Source: Pseudooceanicola sp050897975
GTDB lineage: Bacteria > Pseudomonadota > Alphaproteobacteria > Rhodobacterales > Rhodobacteraceae
Direction of reading: 5' to 3'
Assembly (NCBI RefSeq): GCF_050897975.1
Contig: NZ_JBPAXY010000004.1
Span: 1 to 64,000 of the forward strand
Length of the DNA: 64,000 bases
The notes under the pieces are model-generated. The model saw only the letters and a program-made list of their open reading frames with translations, searched no databases and had not been told where the DNA came from. Below, one piece after another: positions 1-8,216 of this stretch. How positions within the stretch are numbered: the stretch's first letter is position 1; each line of letters begins with the position of its first letter. Both the position numbers and the translations under genes were made by a program.

Positions 1-98
1 GCAAAACACCCGGTCCCTTCCCGAACCCGGAAGTTAAGTGCCGTCGCGCTGATGGTACTGCGGCTTAAGTCGTGGGAGAGTAAGTCGCCGCCAGACCT
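1..98 (+). rRNA. rrf: 5S ribosomal RNA, 3' part
   Basis: The sequence matches the conserved core and 3' end of bacterial 5S rRNA: the CCCGAACCCGGAAGTTAAG block (loop B/helix III), the GATGGTACTGC segment, the GTGGGAGAGTA loop E/helix IV segment, and a 3' end at CGCCGCCAGACCT. The 5' part lies before the window, so this is the end of an rrn operon running into the window. The exact 3' nucleotide is uncertain by a few bases. Confidence 0.93.
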
Positions 99-129
99 AG
101 AAAAAATCCAAAACGATGTAACAATAAAA

Positions 130-163
130 CCCGCCGAGCCAGAAATGGTCGGCGGGTCTTTTG
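130..163 (+). terminator. rrn operon terminator
   Basis: A perfect 8-bp stem, CCCGCCGA (130-137) with TCGGCGGG (149-156), is followed by TCTTTT. It lies about 30 nt after the 5S rRNA and has the form of an intrinsic terminator for the rRNA operon. Confidence 0.85.
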
Positions 164-453
164 CTGTTCGGGGCTCACATATCGGAGTTCGGACGGCGTT
201 ACGTGTCGCCCTCGGTCAAGACGTGCGGCCAGCGATCAACCAGACGCCCCGGGCGTAGCGCGGCGACCCGGCTCACCCTTCGCTTGCTCCTGTCCCTACC
301 TTGCCCGTCCAGAGACGCCTGCGCGCCGATCGGGCGATGCAAGCGGATGTGACGCCCGAAGGGGCGTTAAGGAGTTTGTAAGACTTTCGTAGCTCGGACT
401 TAACAGGGCGTTTACACCGGCTTCATCAAGACATTCTGAGCCGGAGCCCCGCC
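164..453. other. intergenic region after rrn operon
   Basis: About 290 nt without a convincing gene. No tRNA cloverleaf is visible, although a tRNA-fMet often follows 5S rRNA in this bacterial group. The short reading frames here have no recognisable protein features. I see no clear promoter. Confidence 0.5.
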
Positions 454-705
454 ATGGATCCCCACGCCCTGCTGACAGCGGGATTGATAAGTGTTGCCGA
501 TTACGACAAGAAACTGCACCTCTTCGCGGGGACAGCCATTGCCCTGGCCGCCCGTGAGGTCGAGATGACGCCGCTGGAAACCTGTCTGCTGACCCTGGGC
601 GCCGGGCTGGCAAAAGAGGCCTGGGACGCGCGCGGCCATGGCACGGTGGATTTCGGCGACGTGGCCGCCACCGCCTTTGGCTGCCAGATCACCCTGCGGT
701 TCTAG
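454..705 (+). CDS. small conserved YfiM-like protein
   Basis: An 83-residue protein with the pattern DKKLHLFAGTAIA at about residues 18-30, then GAGLAKEAWDARGHGTVDFGD. This resembles YfiM/DUF2279-type small proteins, whose members carry 'DKxxHFxaG' and 'GxxKExyD' motifs and are usually membrane-associated or lipoproteins. Here there is no lipobox and no clear signal peptide. GGAG lies about 7 nt before the ATG. It stands alone after the rrn operon and ends 4 nt before the convergent FAD oxidoreductase gene. The function is unknown. The family assignment is from motif resemblance only. Confidence 0.6.
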   Translation: MDPHALLTAGLISVADYDKKLHLFAGTAIALAAREVEMTPLETCLLTLGAGLAKEAWDARGHGTVDFGDVAATAFGCQITLRF

Positions 706-709
706 GCCC

Positions 710-2020
710 CTACAGACGTGCCCGCCCGAAGCTAAGCCGCTGTTTCACCTGGTGCCAGCCAAGCGCCGCCCAGACCCCCGTGGGCCAGAAGGGTTGGAAG
801 GGGACCGGGCGGATCGGTGTCACCGGCAGGGGCACCGCCTCGGGGCGGTCGGTCACCAGCGCCTCGGCCAGGCGCGGCCCCAGGGCCGTGGTCAGGGCCA
901 CGCCGCGCCCGTTGAACCCCACACAGGCCAGGCCGCGTCCGGGCAGGGCGTGCAGATGCGGGTAATGGTCGTCGGTCAGCGCCAGCCGTCCGTTCCAGCC
1001 ATGCGACCAGCCGTGGCCGCGCAGGGCGGGCCAGATCTCTTCGGCCAGCCGGGTCAGGTTGCGCGCCGCACCCGGGCCACTGGCCGGGCTTTGCGGCCCC
1101 CGGCCGCCAAAGACCAGCCGCCCTGCCGCATCGATGCGGTAGTAGACGGTGACGAAACTGGTTTCATAAAGCACCTCACGCCCCGCCAGCAGCCGGGCGC
1201 GCAGGCCCTCGGGCAGGGGATCGGTGGCCACCACGGTGCTGAAGATCGGCAGGACCGCGCGGCGCAGCCGGGGCAGCACCCCGCCGCTATAGCCATTGGT
1301 CGCCATCAGGATCCGCCGCGCCCGCACCCGGCCCCCGGGCGTGCTCAGCTGCCAGCCGTCGCCCTCGACCCGCGTCTCGGTCACCGGGGTTGCGTCGCAG
1401 ATCGTGGCGCCCGCTGCCTCGGCGGCGCGGGCCAGGGCGCGGGCGTATTTCAGCGGGTTCAGCTGCCCCGCCTGGGGGTCGAACAGGGCGCCGGTGTAGC
1501 GGTTGGTGCCCGTGGCCTGGGCGATGCGGGGGGCGTCAAGAAACTCGGCCGGGATGCCATGGCGGGCGCATTCGGCCACCAGAGCCTCGGCCTCGCGGCT
1601 GCCTGTGGAGTCGCGCGCCGCACGGTAGCCGCCGCCGTTGACGTAGTCGCAGTCCAGGCTCAGCCGGGCGACCAGATCGCGCACCACCCCGGGCGCGCCA
1701 TAGGAGAACCGCACCGCCTCGGTGCCCAGATCTTTCGCCACCTGGTCGGGGCTGTATTTCAGGCCCGAATTCACCTGCCCGCCATTGCGCCCCGAGGCGC
1801 CCCAGCCTGCGGTGCAGGCCTCCAGAACCAGGGGGGCATGGCCGCGCTCGGCCAGGGCCAGGGCGGTGGAAAGGCCCAGGATCCCCGCGCCGATGATGAC
1901 GATATCGGCGTCGCGATCCCCCGACAGCGGCGGGCGCGGCGCCTCACTGCTTTCGCTGGCGTAAAGCGAGGGGGGCAGGGGCTCGGCGGCGCGGGTGTGG
2001 TGGGTGTCGATCAGGGTCAT
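710..2020 (-). CDS. FAD-dependent oxidoreductase (DAO/PuuB-like)
   Basis: A 436-residue flavoprotein of the D-amino-acid-oxidase/glycine-oxidase fold. A dinucleotide-binding GAGILG motif follows DADIVII near residue 40, then the family signature GWGASGRNGGQV. The C-terminal part has GFNGRGVALTTALGP, which closes over the FAD. Relatives such as PuuB (gamma-glutamylputrescine oxidase) oxidise secondary or primary amines to an aldehyde with release of ammonia or an amine. The reading frame is open further upstream, but the ATG at 2018-2020 gives the normal family N-terminus. It is the last gene of a leftward operon containing a second FAD oxidase, an ABC importer and a GMC oxidoreductase. The substrate cannot be told from sequence. 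Confidence 0.88.
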   Translation of the reverse strand: MTLIDTHHTRAAEPLPPSLYASESSEAPRPPLSGDRDADIVIIGAGILGLSTALALAERGHAPLVLEACTAGWGASGRNGGQVNSGLKYSPDQVAKDLGTEAVRFSYGAPGVVRDLVARLSLDCDYVNGGGYRAARDSTGSREAEALVAECARHGIPAEFLDAPRIAQATGTNRYTGALFDPQAGQLNPLKYARALARAAEAAGATICDATPVTETRVEGDGWQLSTPGGRVRARRILMATNGYSGGVLPRLRRAVLPIFSTVVATDPLPEGLRARLLAGREVLYETSFVTVYYRIDAAGRLVFGGRGPQSPASGPGAARNLTRLAEEIWPALRGHGWSHGWNGRLALTDDHYPHLHALPGRGLACVGFNGRGVALTTALGPRLAEALVTDRPEAVPLPVTPIRPVPFQPFWPTGVWAALGWHQVKQRLSFGRARL

Positions 2021-2139
2021 GGGCGGGTCTTCGATCTGGCGGGCGTCTGGCGCAGGCTGCCAAGGGCGCCGGGCAGAGGGAAGGGGCCCCGAAGACCCCG
2101 GACCAGTTTTCGCGCAGTCCGGGGCAGAAAGCGGGCAGC

Positions 2140-3759
2140 CTAGCCCGCGTGATCGGCCAGGATCAGGGCGGCGGCCTTTTCGCCCACCATGATCACCGGG
2201 GCATTGGTATTGCCCGAGGTCAGGGTGGGGAAGATCGAGGCATCGGCGATGCGCAACCCCTCCATCCCATGCAGGCGCAGGCGGGCGTCGACGACATTGC
2301 CCTGATCCAGCGGGCCCATGCGGCAGGTGCTGACCGGGTGAAAGACCGTGCCGGCGCGGGCGCGGCAATCGGCCAGCATCTCGGCGTCTGTCTGGGTGGC
2401 GGGGCCGGGGGTGATCTCGGCCTCGATCAGGCGCGACAGCGCGGGCGTGGCGGCGAAGCGGCGCAGAAGGCGGGCGCCCTCGACGATTTCCTGCCGGTCA
2501 TGGTCAGTCGCCAGGTAGTTGGGGTGGATCTCGGGCGAGGCGTCCGGGTCGGCGGATCGGATCGCCAGATGCCCGCGACTGCTGGGGCGCGTGGGTTGCG
2601 CCGACAGCAGGAAGCCCGGGAAGGGGTCGGGGTTCATCAGCGGCCGCTTGCCCGGCGGCGCCTTGGTATAGCTGAGCGGCGAGAAGAAAAGCTGCATGTT
2701 GGGTCGCGCCAGCCCGGGGCGCGAGGCGACGAAGCCGCCCGCCTGGTTCACCCCCAGGGCCAGTGGCCCGCGCCGGGTCAGCACATAGCGCAGCCCCTGC
2801 CACAGCTTGCCGTACCAGGGCCGCAGCTGATCGTTCAGCGTGGGCCGCGTGGCGCGGTAGAGGTGGTCGATACACAGGTGATCTTGCAGGTTTTGCCCCA
2901 CGCCCGGCAGGTCGTGGCGCACCTCGATCCCGTGGCGGCGCAGCAGGGCGCCCGGGCCGATCCCCGACAGTTGCAGAAGCTGGGGCGAGTTGATGGCCCC
3001 CGCCGAGAGGATCACTTCGCGCCGGGCGGTGGCGGTCTTCTCTACCCCCTTCTGGCGATAGATCACGCCGGTGACACGCCGTCCCTCGCAGATCAACTGG
3101 GTTGCCAGGGCGTGGCCCTCCACCCGCAGGTTGGGGCGTTTGCGCGCCGGGCGCAGATAGGCGCGGGCGGTGGACATGCGGAAGCCGTCGGCGGCGGTGA
3201 TCTGATAGGCGCCGACGCCGGTCTGATCGGCGCCGTTGAAATCGGCGTTGCGGGGGTATTGCAGCTCGGCCCCGGCGGCTATGAAGTCCTCGCAGATCGG
3301 GTGCAGGTCGCGCGCGGTGGTCGAGACCCGCAAGGGGCCGCTGTCGCCGCGCCAGGCGTCGCCGCCGGTGTCGTTGGCCTCCATCGCGCGGAAATGGGGC
3401 AGGACGTCGTCCCAGCCCCAGCCGGGGTTGCCCGCGTCCTTCCAGTCTTCGAAATCCTGCGCATGACCGCGGATATAGACCATGGCGTTGATCGCGCTGG
3501 ACCCACCCATCACCTTGCCGCGCGGCCAGTAAGAGCGGCGGCCCTCCAGCTCGGGCGAGGGTTCGGTCAGGTACATCCAGTTGACGGACGGCCGGTAGAA
3601 GGTCTTGCCATAGCCAATGGGCATCCAGATCCAGGGGTGCAGGTCGCTGCCCCCGGCCTCCAGCAGCAGGACGGAATAGCGGCCGTTCTCGCTCAGCCGG
3701 TTGGCCAGCACCGAGCCCGCCGAGCCGGCGCCGACGACGATGAAGTCATGCTCTGACAT
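2140..3759 (-). CDS. GMC-family oxidoreductase (choline dehydrogenase-like)
   Basis: A 539-residue flavoenzyme, the usual length for BetA-like GMC enzymes. It shows the N-terminal FAD motif GAGSAGSVLANRLSE, the GMC signature RGKVMGGSSAINAMVYIRGH, the second signature GAINSPQLLQLSGIGP, and the C-terminal catalytic region HPVSTCRMG followed by DASIFPTLTSGNTNAP. These enzymes oxidise alcohols such as choline to aldehydes. The start is placed at MSEHDFIVVG, where the FAD motif begins within about 10 residues; the longer open frame upstream adds no conserved sequence. It lies between a cupin gene and the terminal FAD oxidase gene in the same operon. Choline itself is only one possible substrate, and no betB/betI pair is adjacent. 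Confidence 0.92.
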   Translation of the reverse strand: MSEHDFIVVGAGSAGSVLANRLSENGRYSVLLLEAGGSDLHPWIWMPIGYGKTFYRPSVNWMYLTEPSPELEGRRSYWPRGKVMGGSSAINAMVYIRGHAQDFEDWKDAGNPGWGWDDVLPHFRAMEANDTGGDAWRGDSGPLRVSTTARDLHPICEDFIAAGAELQYPRNADFNGADQTGVGAYQITAADGFRMSTARAYLRPARKRPNLRVEGHALATQLICEGRRVTGVIYRQKGVEKTATARREVILSAGAINSPQLLQLSGIGPGALLRRHGIEVRHDLPGVGQNLQDHLCIDHLYRATRPTLNDQLRPWYGKLWQGLRYVLTRRGPLALGVNQAGGFVASRPGLARPNMQLFFSPLSYTKAPPGKRPLMNPDPFPGFLLSAQPTRPSSRGHLAIRSADPDASPEIHPNYLATDHDRQEIVEGARLLRRFAATPALSRLIEAEITPGPATQTDAEMLADCRARAGTVFHPVSTCRMGPLDQGNVVDARLRLHGMEGLRIADASIFPTLTSGNTNAPVIMVGEKAAALILADHAG

Positions 3760-3781
3760 GGGCAGGATTCCGGGCCCTGGG

Positions 3782-4147
3782 TTACTTGGCTGCGTCGGGG
3801 GTGATGATGAACAGCTTGCGCATATGTTCATGGATCACCCATTCGCCGGTCCAGCCCTGGGGCAGCACCAGCAGGTCGTCGGGGCCGATCTCGCGGGTGC
3901 CGCTGCCATCGGCATTGGTGACCGAGGCGCGGCCCGACAGGATGTGGCAGTATTCGCCCGCCGCCGTGCGGTCGGCGGTGAAATGGCCCGGGGTGCATTC
4001 CCAGACCCCGATCTTGGTCTGGCCATCGGCCGAGCTCCACAGCATGGCGCTGGCCTCTTCCTGGCCGGGGGTCAGGGTGGTGGGCTTGGGGGCGAAATCG
4101 CCAAGCGGCTGGTTGGCCAGGGCGGCGAAGGTCTTCAGGTCGGTCAT
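3782..4147 (-). CDS. cupin domain protein (EutQ-like/DUF861)
   Basis: A 121-residue single-domain cupin. The centre has a degenerate cupin motif 1 (GEYCHILSGRASVTNADG) followed by IGPDDLLVLPQGWTGEW, typical of the DUF861/EutQ-like cupin_3 group. Such small cupins are common in amine and amino-acid catabolic operons, but their role is usually unassigned. Few canonical metal-binding histidines are visible in motif 1. It sits between the second permease gene and the GMC oxidoreductase gene, so it is probably co-transcribed with the importer. Confidence 0.8.
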   Translation of the reverse strand: MTDLKTFAALANQPLGDFAPKPTTLTPGQEEASAMLWSSADGQTKIGVWECTPGHFTADRTAAGEYCHILSGRASVTNADGSGTREIGPDDLLVLPQGWTGEWVIHEHMRKLFIITPDAAK

Positions 4148-4202
4148 CGGTTGCTCCGAATAGAGTTGCGAGGCCGCGCGGGCGGCGGCCCCGGAAAGGG
4201 GA

Positions 4203-5033
4203 TCAGTCGCCGCCGGGCTGGCGCGCCTGGCCGAAGATCTGCGCCAGCACCATCATCACCGTGGTCACCAGGATCATGATGGTCGAGATGGCGGCGATGG
4301 TCGGGTCGATCTGGTCGCGCAGGGCGTTGAACATATTGCGGGTCAGCGTCGGGTTGTCGCCGCCCGAGATGAACATCGCCACCACCACCTCGTCGAAGGA
4401 GGTCAGGAAGGACAGCAGCGAGGCCGTCACCACCGCGAATTTGATCTGCGGCAGGGTGACGGTCAGGAAGGCCTTCCACCGGGGCGCGCCCAGGGACCGC
4501 GCCGCGACCTCCTGGTTCATGTCATAGCCCTTCAGCGCCGACCCGATGACGATCGTCACCAGCGGCAGGGCCAGCACGGTATGCGCCAGGACAAGGCCGG
4601 TCAGCGTGTAGAGGATCTGCAACTTCACGTAGACATAGAAGGCGCCGATGGCCACCAGCACCAGCGGCACCATCATCGGCGTGATCATCAGCACGAAGGC
4701 CGCCTGGACGAACCGCACCCGCGAGGCGTGCAGCCCGTAGGCCGCCAGCGTGCCCACGGGCGTGGCCACCAGCATGGTCAGGAAGGCGGTCAGGAAGGAC
4801 GTGCGCGTGGCCTGCATCCATTCGGACGAGCCGAAGTAGTTGCGATACCAGCGCAGCGACCAGGTTTCGGGCGGGAACTCCAGGTACTGGCTGTCCGAGA
4901 AGGACATCGGGATCACGATCAGCGTCGGCGTGACCAGCAGGACCATGATGATCACCGCGAAGACATAGAGCCACAGCCGCTGCCCATGGGTGATCTGGGT
5001 TTCCGTGGCGGGGGATTTCAACCAGCGCAGCAT
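4203..5033 (-). CDS. ABC transporter permease (PotC/PotI-like)
   Basis: A 276-residue inner-membrane permease of the spermidine/putrescine type, with about six hydrophobic segments. The EAA-like loop reads AARSLGAPRWKAFLTVTLPQI near residue 180. The start ATG at 5031-5033 overlaps the stop of the upstream permease gene (TGATG), giving tight translational coupling. The frame is open well upstream, but that part is the other-frame shadow of the neighbouring permease. It forms a heterodimer with the preceding permease in a polyamine/opine-type (PAAT-unrelated, PotABCD-like) importer. Confidence 0.93.
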   Translation of the reverse strand: MLRWLKSPATETQITHGQRLWLYVFAVIIMVLLVTPTLIVIPMSFSDSQYLEFPPETWSLRWYRNYFGSSEWMQATRTSFLTAFLTMLVATPVGTLAAYGLHASRVRFVQAAFVLMITPMMVPLVLVAIGAFYVYVKLQILYTLTGLVLAHTVLALPLVTIVIGSALKGYDMNQEVAARSLGAPRWKAFLTVTLPQIKFAVVTASLLSFLTSFDEVVVAMFISGGDNPTLTRNMFNALRDQIDPTIAAISTIMILVTTVMMVLAQIFGQARQPGGD

Positions 5034-5917
5034 CAGTGCCCTCCTCCGGCGATCTGGTCGAGCTTCAGGAACCGCGAGGCGACCCACAGGATGATCATCG
5101 TCAGCACCAGCAGCACGACGCCAAGCGCGCTGGCCGCGCCCCAGTTCACGAAAAGCTCGATGTTCGAGACGATCTTCATCGAGACCATGATCACCTTGCC
5201 GCCGCCCAGCACCGCGGGCGTCACGAAGAAGCCCAGGCACAGGATGAAGACCATCAGCGCCCCGGCAAAAAGGCCCGGCGTCGACAGCGGGAAGAACACG
5301 GTCCAGAAGGCGGTGCGGGGCCGCGCGCCCAGGTTCGAGGCGGCCTTCATGTAGTCCTGGCTGATGGCGCGCATGGCGCCATAGGTCGGCAGGATCAGGA
5401 AGGGCAGCATGATATGCACCATGCCGATCAGCGTCCCGGTCATGTTGTGGACCATCTTGATGGGTTCGTCCCACAGGCCCAGGGACATGGCCCAGCTGTT
5501 TATCAGCCCCTGTTTCTGCAACAGCACCAGCCAGGCGTAGGTGCGCACCAGCAGCGAGGTCCAGAAGGGCAGCAGCACGGTGATCATGCACAGGCTGGCC
5601 AGGCGGGGGGGCAGCTGCGACAGGAAATAGGCCAGGGGATAGCCGATCAGGATGCACAGCCCCGTGGTCAGAAAGCTGACCTGGAAGGTGGTGATGAAGA
5701 TCCGGGTATAGGATTTCCGGCTGACCATCCGTTCATAGTTTTCCAGGCTGAAACTGCCGTCGGCGCCCACGAAGGACACGTAGAACAGCCAGCCCACGGG
5801 GATCACCAGGATCACCAGGATCAACAGGGTGGCGGGCGAGGACAGGCCGAACAGCTTCAGCCGTTCCAACCGCTCGTCCCGGCGCAGCCCCTCTTCGTTT
5901 GCGCGTATCGCCCCCAT
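5033..5917 (-). CDS. ABC transporter permease (PotB/PotH-like)
   Basis: A 294-residue permease, the first of the pair. A cytoplasmic N-terminus (MGAIRANEEGLRRDERLERLK) precedes the first membrane span, SPATLLILVILVIPVGWLFY. The cytoplasmic EAA-type loop is AASNLGARPRTAFWTVFFPLSTPG. Its ATG is one nucleotide after the stop codon of the ATPase gene. Together with the ATPase, the second permease and the periplasmic protein encoded upstream it makes a complete PotFGHI-like importer. Confidence 0.93.
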   Translation of the reverse strand: MGAIRANEEGLRRDERLERLKLFGLSSPATLLILVILVIPVGWLFYVSFVGADGSFSLENYERMVSRKSYTRIFITTFQVSFLTTGLCILIGYPLAYFLSQLPPRLASLCMITVLLPFWTSLLVRTYAWLVLLQKQGLINSWAMSLGLWDEPIKMVHNMTGTLIGMVHIMLPFLILPTYGAMRAISQDYMKAASNLGARPRTAFWTVFFPLSTPGLFAGALMVFILCLGFFVTPAVLGGGKVIMVSMKIVSNIELFVNWGAASALGVVLLVLTMIILWVASRFLKLDQIAGGGH

Positions 5918-5918
5918 G

Positions 5919-7019
5919 TCAGACCTCGCGCCCGTCGATCAGCACCGTATCCTCGGGGGCGACCGTCAGGGTGATCGCGTCGCCGGGGGCGGGCATCGAG
6001 CTGGCTGTGGCCCCGCGCATGGCGCGGCGCAGGGTGATCTCGGCCCCGTCGGCCAGACGGGCCTGCACCAGATAGCTGTCGCCCTGATAGACCACGTTCT
6101 CGGCGGTGGCGGCAAAGTTGTTGGCGCCCTCCACGGGGCCGCTGTCGGACAGGGCGATGCGTTCGGGGCGCAGCATCATCACCAGATCGGCCGTGTCGGG
6201 CGCGGGCGCGCTATGGGCCAGGGCCATGTCGCCCCAGGTGATCCGGTCGCCCTGGCGCGTGACCTTCAGGAAGGTGCTGTCACCGATGAAATCCGCCACA
6301 AAGCGGTTGGCGGGGCGTTCGTACAGGTCATGGGGCGTGGCCAGCTGCATGATGCGGCCATGGTTCACCACCGCGATCCGGTCCGACATGGTCAGCGCCT
6401 CGCGCTGGTCATGGGTCACGTAGACGGTGGTCATGCCCAGCTTCTCGTGCAGGCGGCGCAGCTCGATCTGCATCTGATCGCGCAGCTTCTTGTCCAGCGC
6501 CGACAGCGGTTCGTCCATCAACAGGATGCGCGGTTCAAAGACGATCGCGCGGGCCACGGCCACACGCTGGCGCTGGCCACCCGACAGCTGGTCGATGCGC
6601 CGGTCGCCGAAGCCGCCCAGTTGCACCGTCTCCAGCGCCTTTTCGACCCGTTCGGCGATCTCGGCCTTGGGGCGTTTGCGCAGGCGCAGCGGGTAGCCCA
6701 CATTGCCCGCCACGGTCATATGCGGGAAGAGCGCATAGCTTTGAAAGGTCATGCCCACGTCGCGCAGGTGCGGCGCGGTGCGGATGACCTCGGTGTCGCC
6801 GAACTTCAGGCTGCCGTGATCGGGCCGGGTGAAACCCGCCAGCACCATCAGCAGGGTGGATTTGCCAGAGCCGGAGGGGCCGAGAAGCGTCAGGAACTCC
6901 CCGCTTTTCACCTCCAGCGAAACGTTGTCGAGTGCGTGCACCTTGCCGTAGGTCTTGGTGACATTGGCCACGGTGATCGGCAGTGCGTCCTTGCTTGCGG
7001 TTGCCAAAGCTACCCCCAT
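5919..7019 (-). CDS. ABC transporter ATP-binding protein (PotA/PotG-like)
   Basis: A 366-residue ATPase with Walker A GPSGSGKST, Q-loop FQSYALFPH, signature LSGGQRQRVAVARA, Walker B ILLMDEPLSALD, and H-loop YVTHDQ. A C-terminal TOBE-like domain starts at about residue 280. This layout matches spermidine/putrescine and Fe3+ importer ATPases. The ATG at 7017-7019 has only a weak ribosome-binding site. A strong hairpin separates it from the upstream substrate-binding protein gene, which would make it less expressed than that protein. Confidence 0.95.
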   Translation of the reverse strand: MGVALATASKDALPITVANVTKTYGKVHALDNVSLEVKSGEFLTLLGPSGSGKSTLLMVLAGFTRPDHGSLKFGDTEVIRTAPHLRDVGMTFQSYALFPHMTVAGNVGYPLRLRKRPKAEIAERVEKALETVQLGGFGDRRIDQLSGGQRQRVAVARAIVFEPRILLMDEPLSALDKKLRDQMQIELRRLHEKLGMTTVYVTHDQREALTMSDRIAVVNHGRIMQLATPHDLYERPANRFVADFIGDSTFLKVTRQGDRITWGDMALAHSAPAPDTADLVMMLRPERIALSDSGPVEGANNFAATAENVVYQGDSYLVQARLADGAEITLRRAMRGATASSMPAPGDAITLTVAPEDTVLIDGREV

Positions 7020-7030
7020 TCAAATGAAAG

Positions 7031-7060
7031 CCCGGCGGGCGCGCAGGGACGCCCGCCGGG
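7031..7060 (-). terminator. hairpin between binding-protein and ATPase genes
   Basis: CCCGGCGGGC pairs perfectly with GCCCGCCGGG around an approximately 10-nt loop. It lies 18 nt after the stop of the substrate-binding protein gene and 11 nt before the ATPase start. No real T-run follows. In ABC importer operons such hairpins usually stabilise the binding-protein message or cause partial termination, and I infer that role here. Confidence 0.65.
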
Positions 7061-7078
7061 TCTGGTGGTGGGACCGGA

Positions 7079-8116
7079 TTATTCGGTCAGCATTTCCTGG
7101 TACATCTCGGCCGCGACGGTTTCCCATTCGGCGTACCATTCCAGCGAGACGGGCAGTTGCAGCGCCGCGTTTTCCGGCGACGACGGCAGGGTCGCAGCCA
7201 CCTCGGCGGTGATTTCGCCGGTGTCATAGGCCGCCTTGTTGGTGGGGCCGTAGGTGATGTATTTCGGCAGGTCGTCCTGATACTCGGGCTTCGAGATCTC
7301 GTTCAGGAACTCCATCGCCACGTCCTTGTTGGGCGCGCCCTTCGGCACGGCGAAACAGTCGTAGTCCAGCAGGGCCTGGTTGAAGGTATAGGCGACCTTG
7401 GCGCCATCGGCGGCGGCATTGTCGAAACGGCCGTTCCAGCCGGTGGTCATGTCGACCTCGCCGTCCTTCATCAGCTGCGCATGCTGCGCGCCCGAGGACC
7501 AGAAGACGTCGATGTTGGGGCGCAGCTCGCGGATCTTGTCCAGGGCGCGTTCGATCCCCTCTTCCGAGCTGAGCACCTCGTAGACATCTTCCGGTGCCAC
7601 GCCATCGGCCATCAGCGCCGGTTCCAGCGCACCGGCGACCGAGCCGCGATAGGCGCGCGAGCCAGGGAATTTCTCGACGTCCCAGAAGTCGGCCCAGCTT
7701 TGCGGGCCCTCTTCGCCGTAGGTGTCGGTGTTCCAGGCAAAGACGGTCGAGAAGACGTCGCCGCCGATGCAATACTTGGAATAAAGCGTGGGGTAGAAGG
7801 TCGAGACGTCGATGACGTCATAGTCCAGCTCTTCCAGCAGGCCTTCGGCCCCGGCGCGGGCGGCAGAGCCAGAGCCCGAGGCGACGATGTCCAGGGTCAC
7901 CTGGCCGGTCTGCACTTGCAGGCGCACGTCGGACATGCCGCCATAGGTTTCCTGTTTCACGTCATAGCCCGCCGCGGCGGCGGGTTCGAACAGCGCCTTG
8001 CTCTGCGCCTCCTGATAAGAGCCGCCCCAAGAGGCGACGGTCACCGACTTGTCCTGCGCCAGTGCGGTGGTCGCCAGCAGCGAGGCGGCTAGGGTGGTGA
8101 AGATCTTCAGTTTCAT
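7079..8116 (-). CDS. periplasmic substrate-binding protein (PotD/PotF-like)
   Basis: A 345-residue secreted protein. A Sec signal peptide, MKLKIFTTLAASLLATTALA, is followed directly by the mature start QDKSVTVASWGGSYQEAQ, typical of the SBP_bac_8 (PotD/PotF) family. The start was chosen because the signal peptide begins exactly there; the longer open frame upstream is noise. It captures the substrate, probably a small cationic amine or amine derivative, and delivers it to the permease pair encoded downstream. The FAD oxidoreductase gene lies about 100 nt upstream on the same strand, so the operon probably starts there. Confidence 0.93.
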   Translation of the reverse strand: MKLKIFTTLAASLLATTALAQDKSVTVASWGGSYQEAQSKALFEPAAAAGYDVKQETYGGMSDVRLQVQTGQVTLDIVASGSGSAARAGAEGLLEELDYDVIDVSTFYPTLYSKYCIGGDVFSTVFAWNTDTYGEEGPQSWADFWDVEKFPGSRAYRGSVAGALEPALMADGVAPEDVYEVLSSEEGIERALDKIRELRPNIDVFWSSGAQHAQLMKDGEVDMTTGWNGRFDNAAADGAKVAYTFNQALLDYDCFAVPKGAPNKDVAMEFLNEISKPEYQDDLPKYITYGPTNKAAYDTGEITAEVAATLPSSPENAALQLPVSLEWYAEWETVAAEMYQEMLTE

Positions 8117-8216
8117 GGATGGTCTCCCTGTGTGGATGGGCCGCGCGCCGGGCGCGGTCGGGGCCGATTGTTTTCGTTGTTCTCGCCTCGGCTCGGCAGG
8201 GACCGGGCGAGAAAGG

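Noticed and set aside
99..453. tRNA gene after the 5S rRNA
   Set aside because: No cloverleaf or T-loop TTCAAAT-type segment is present.
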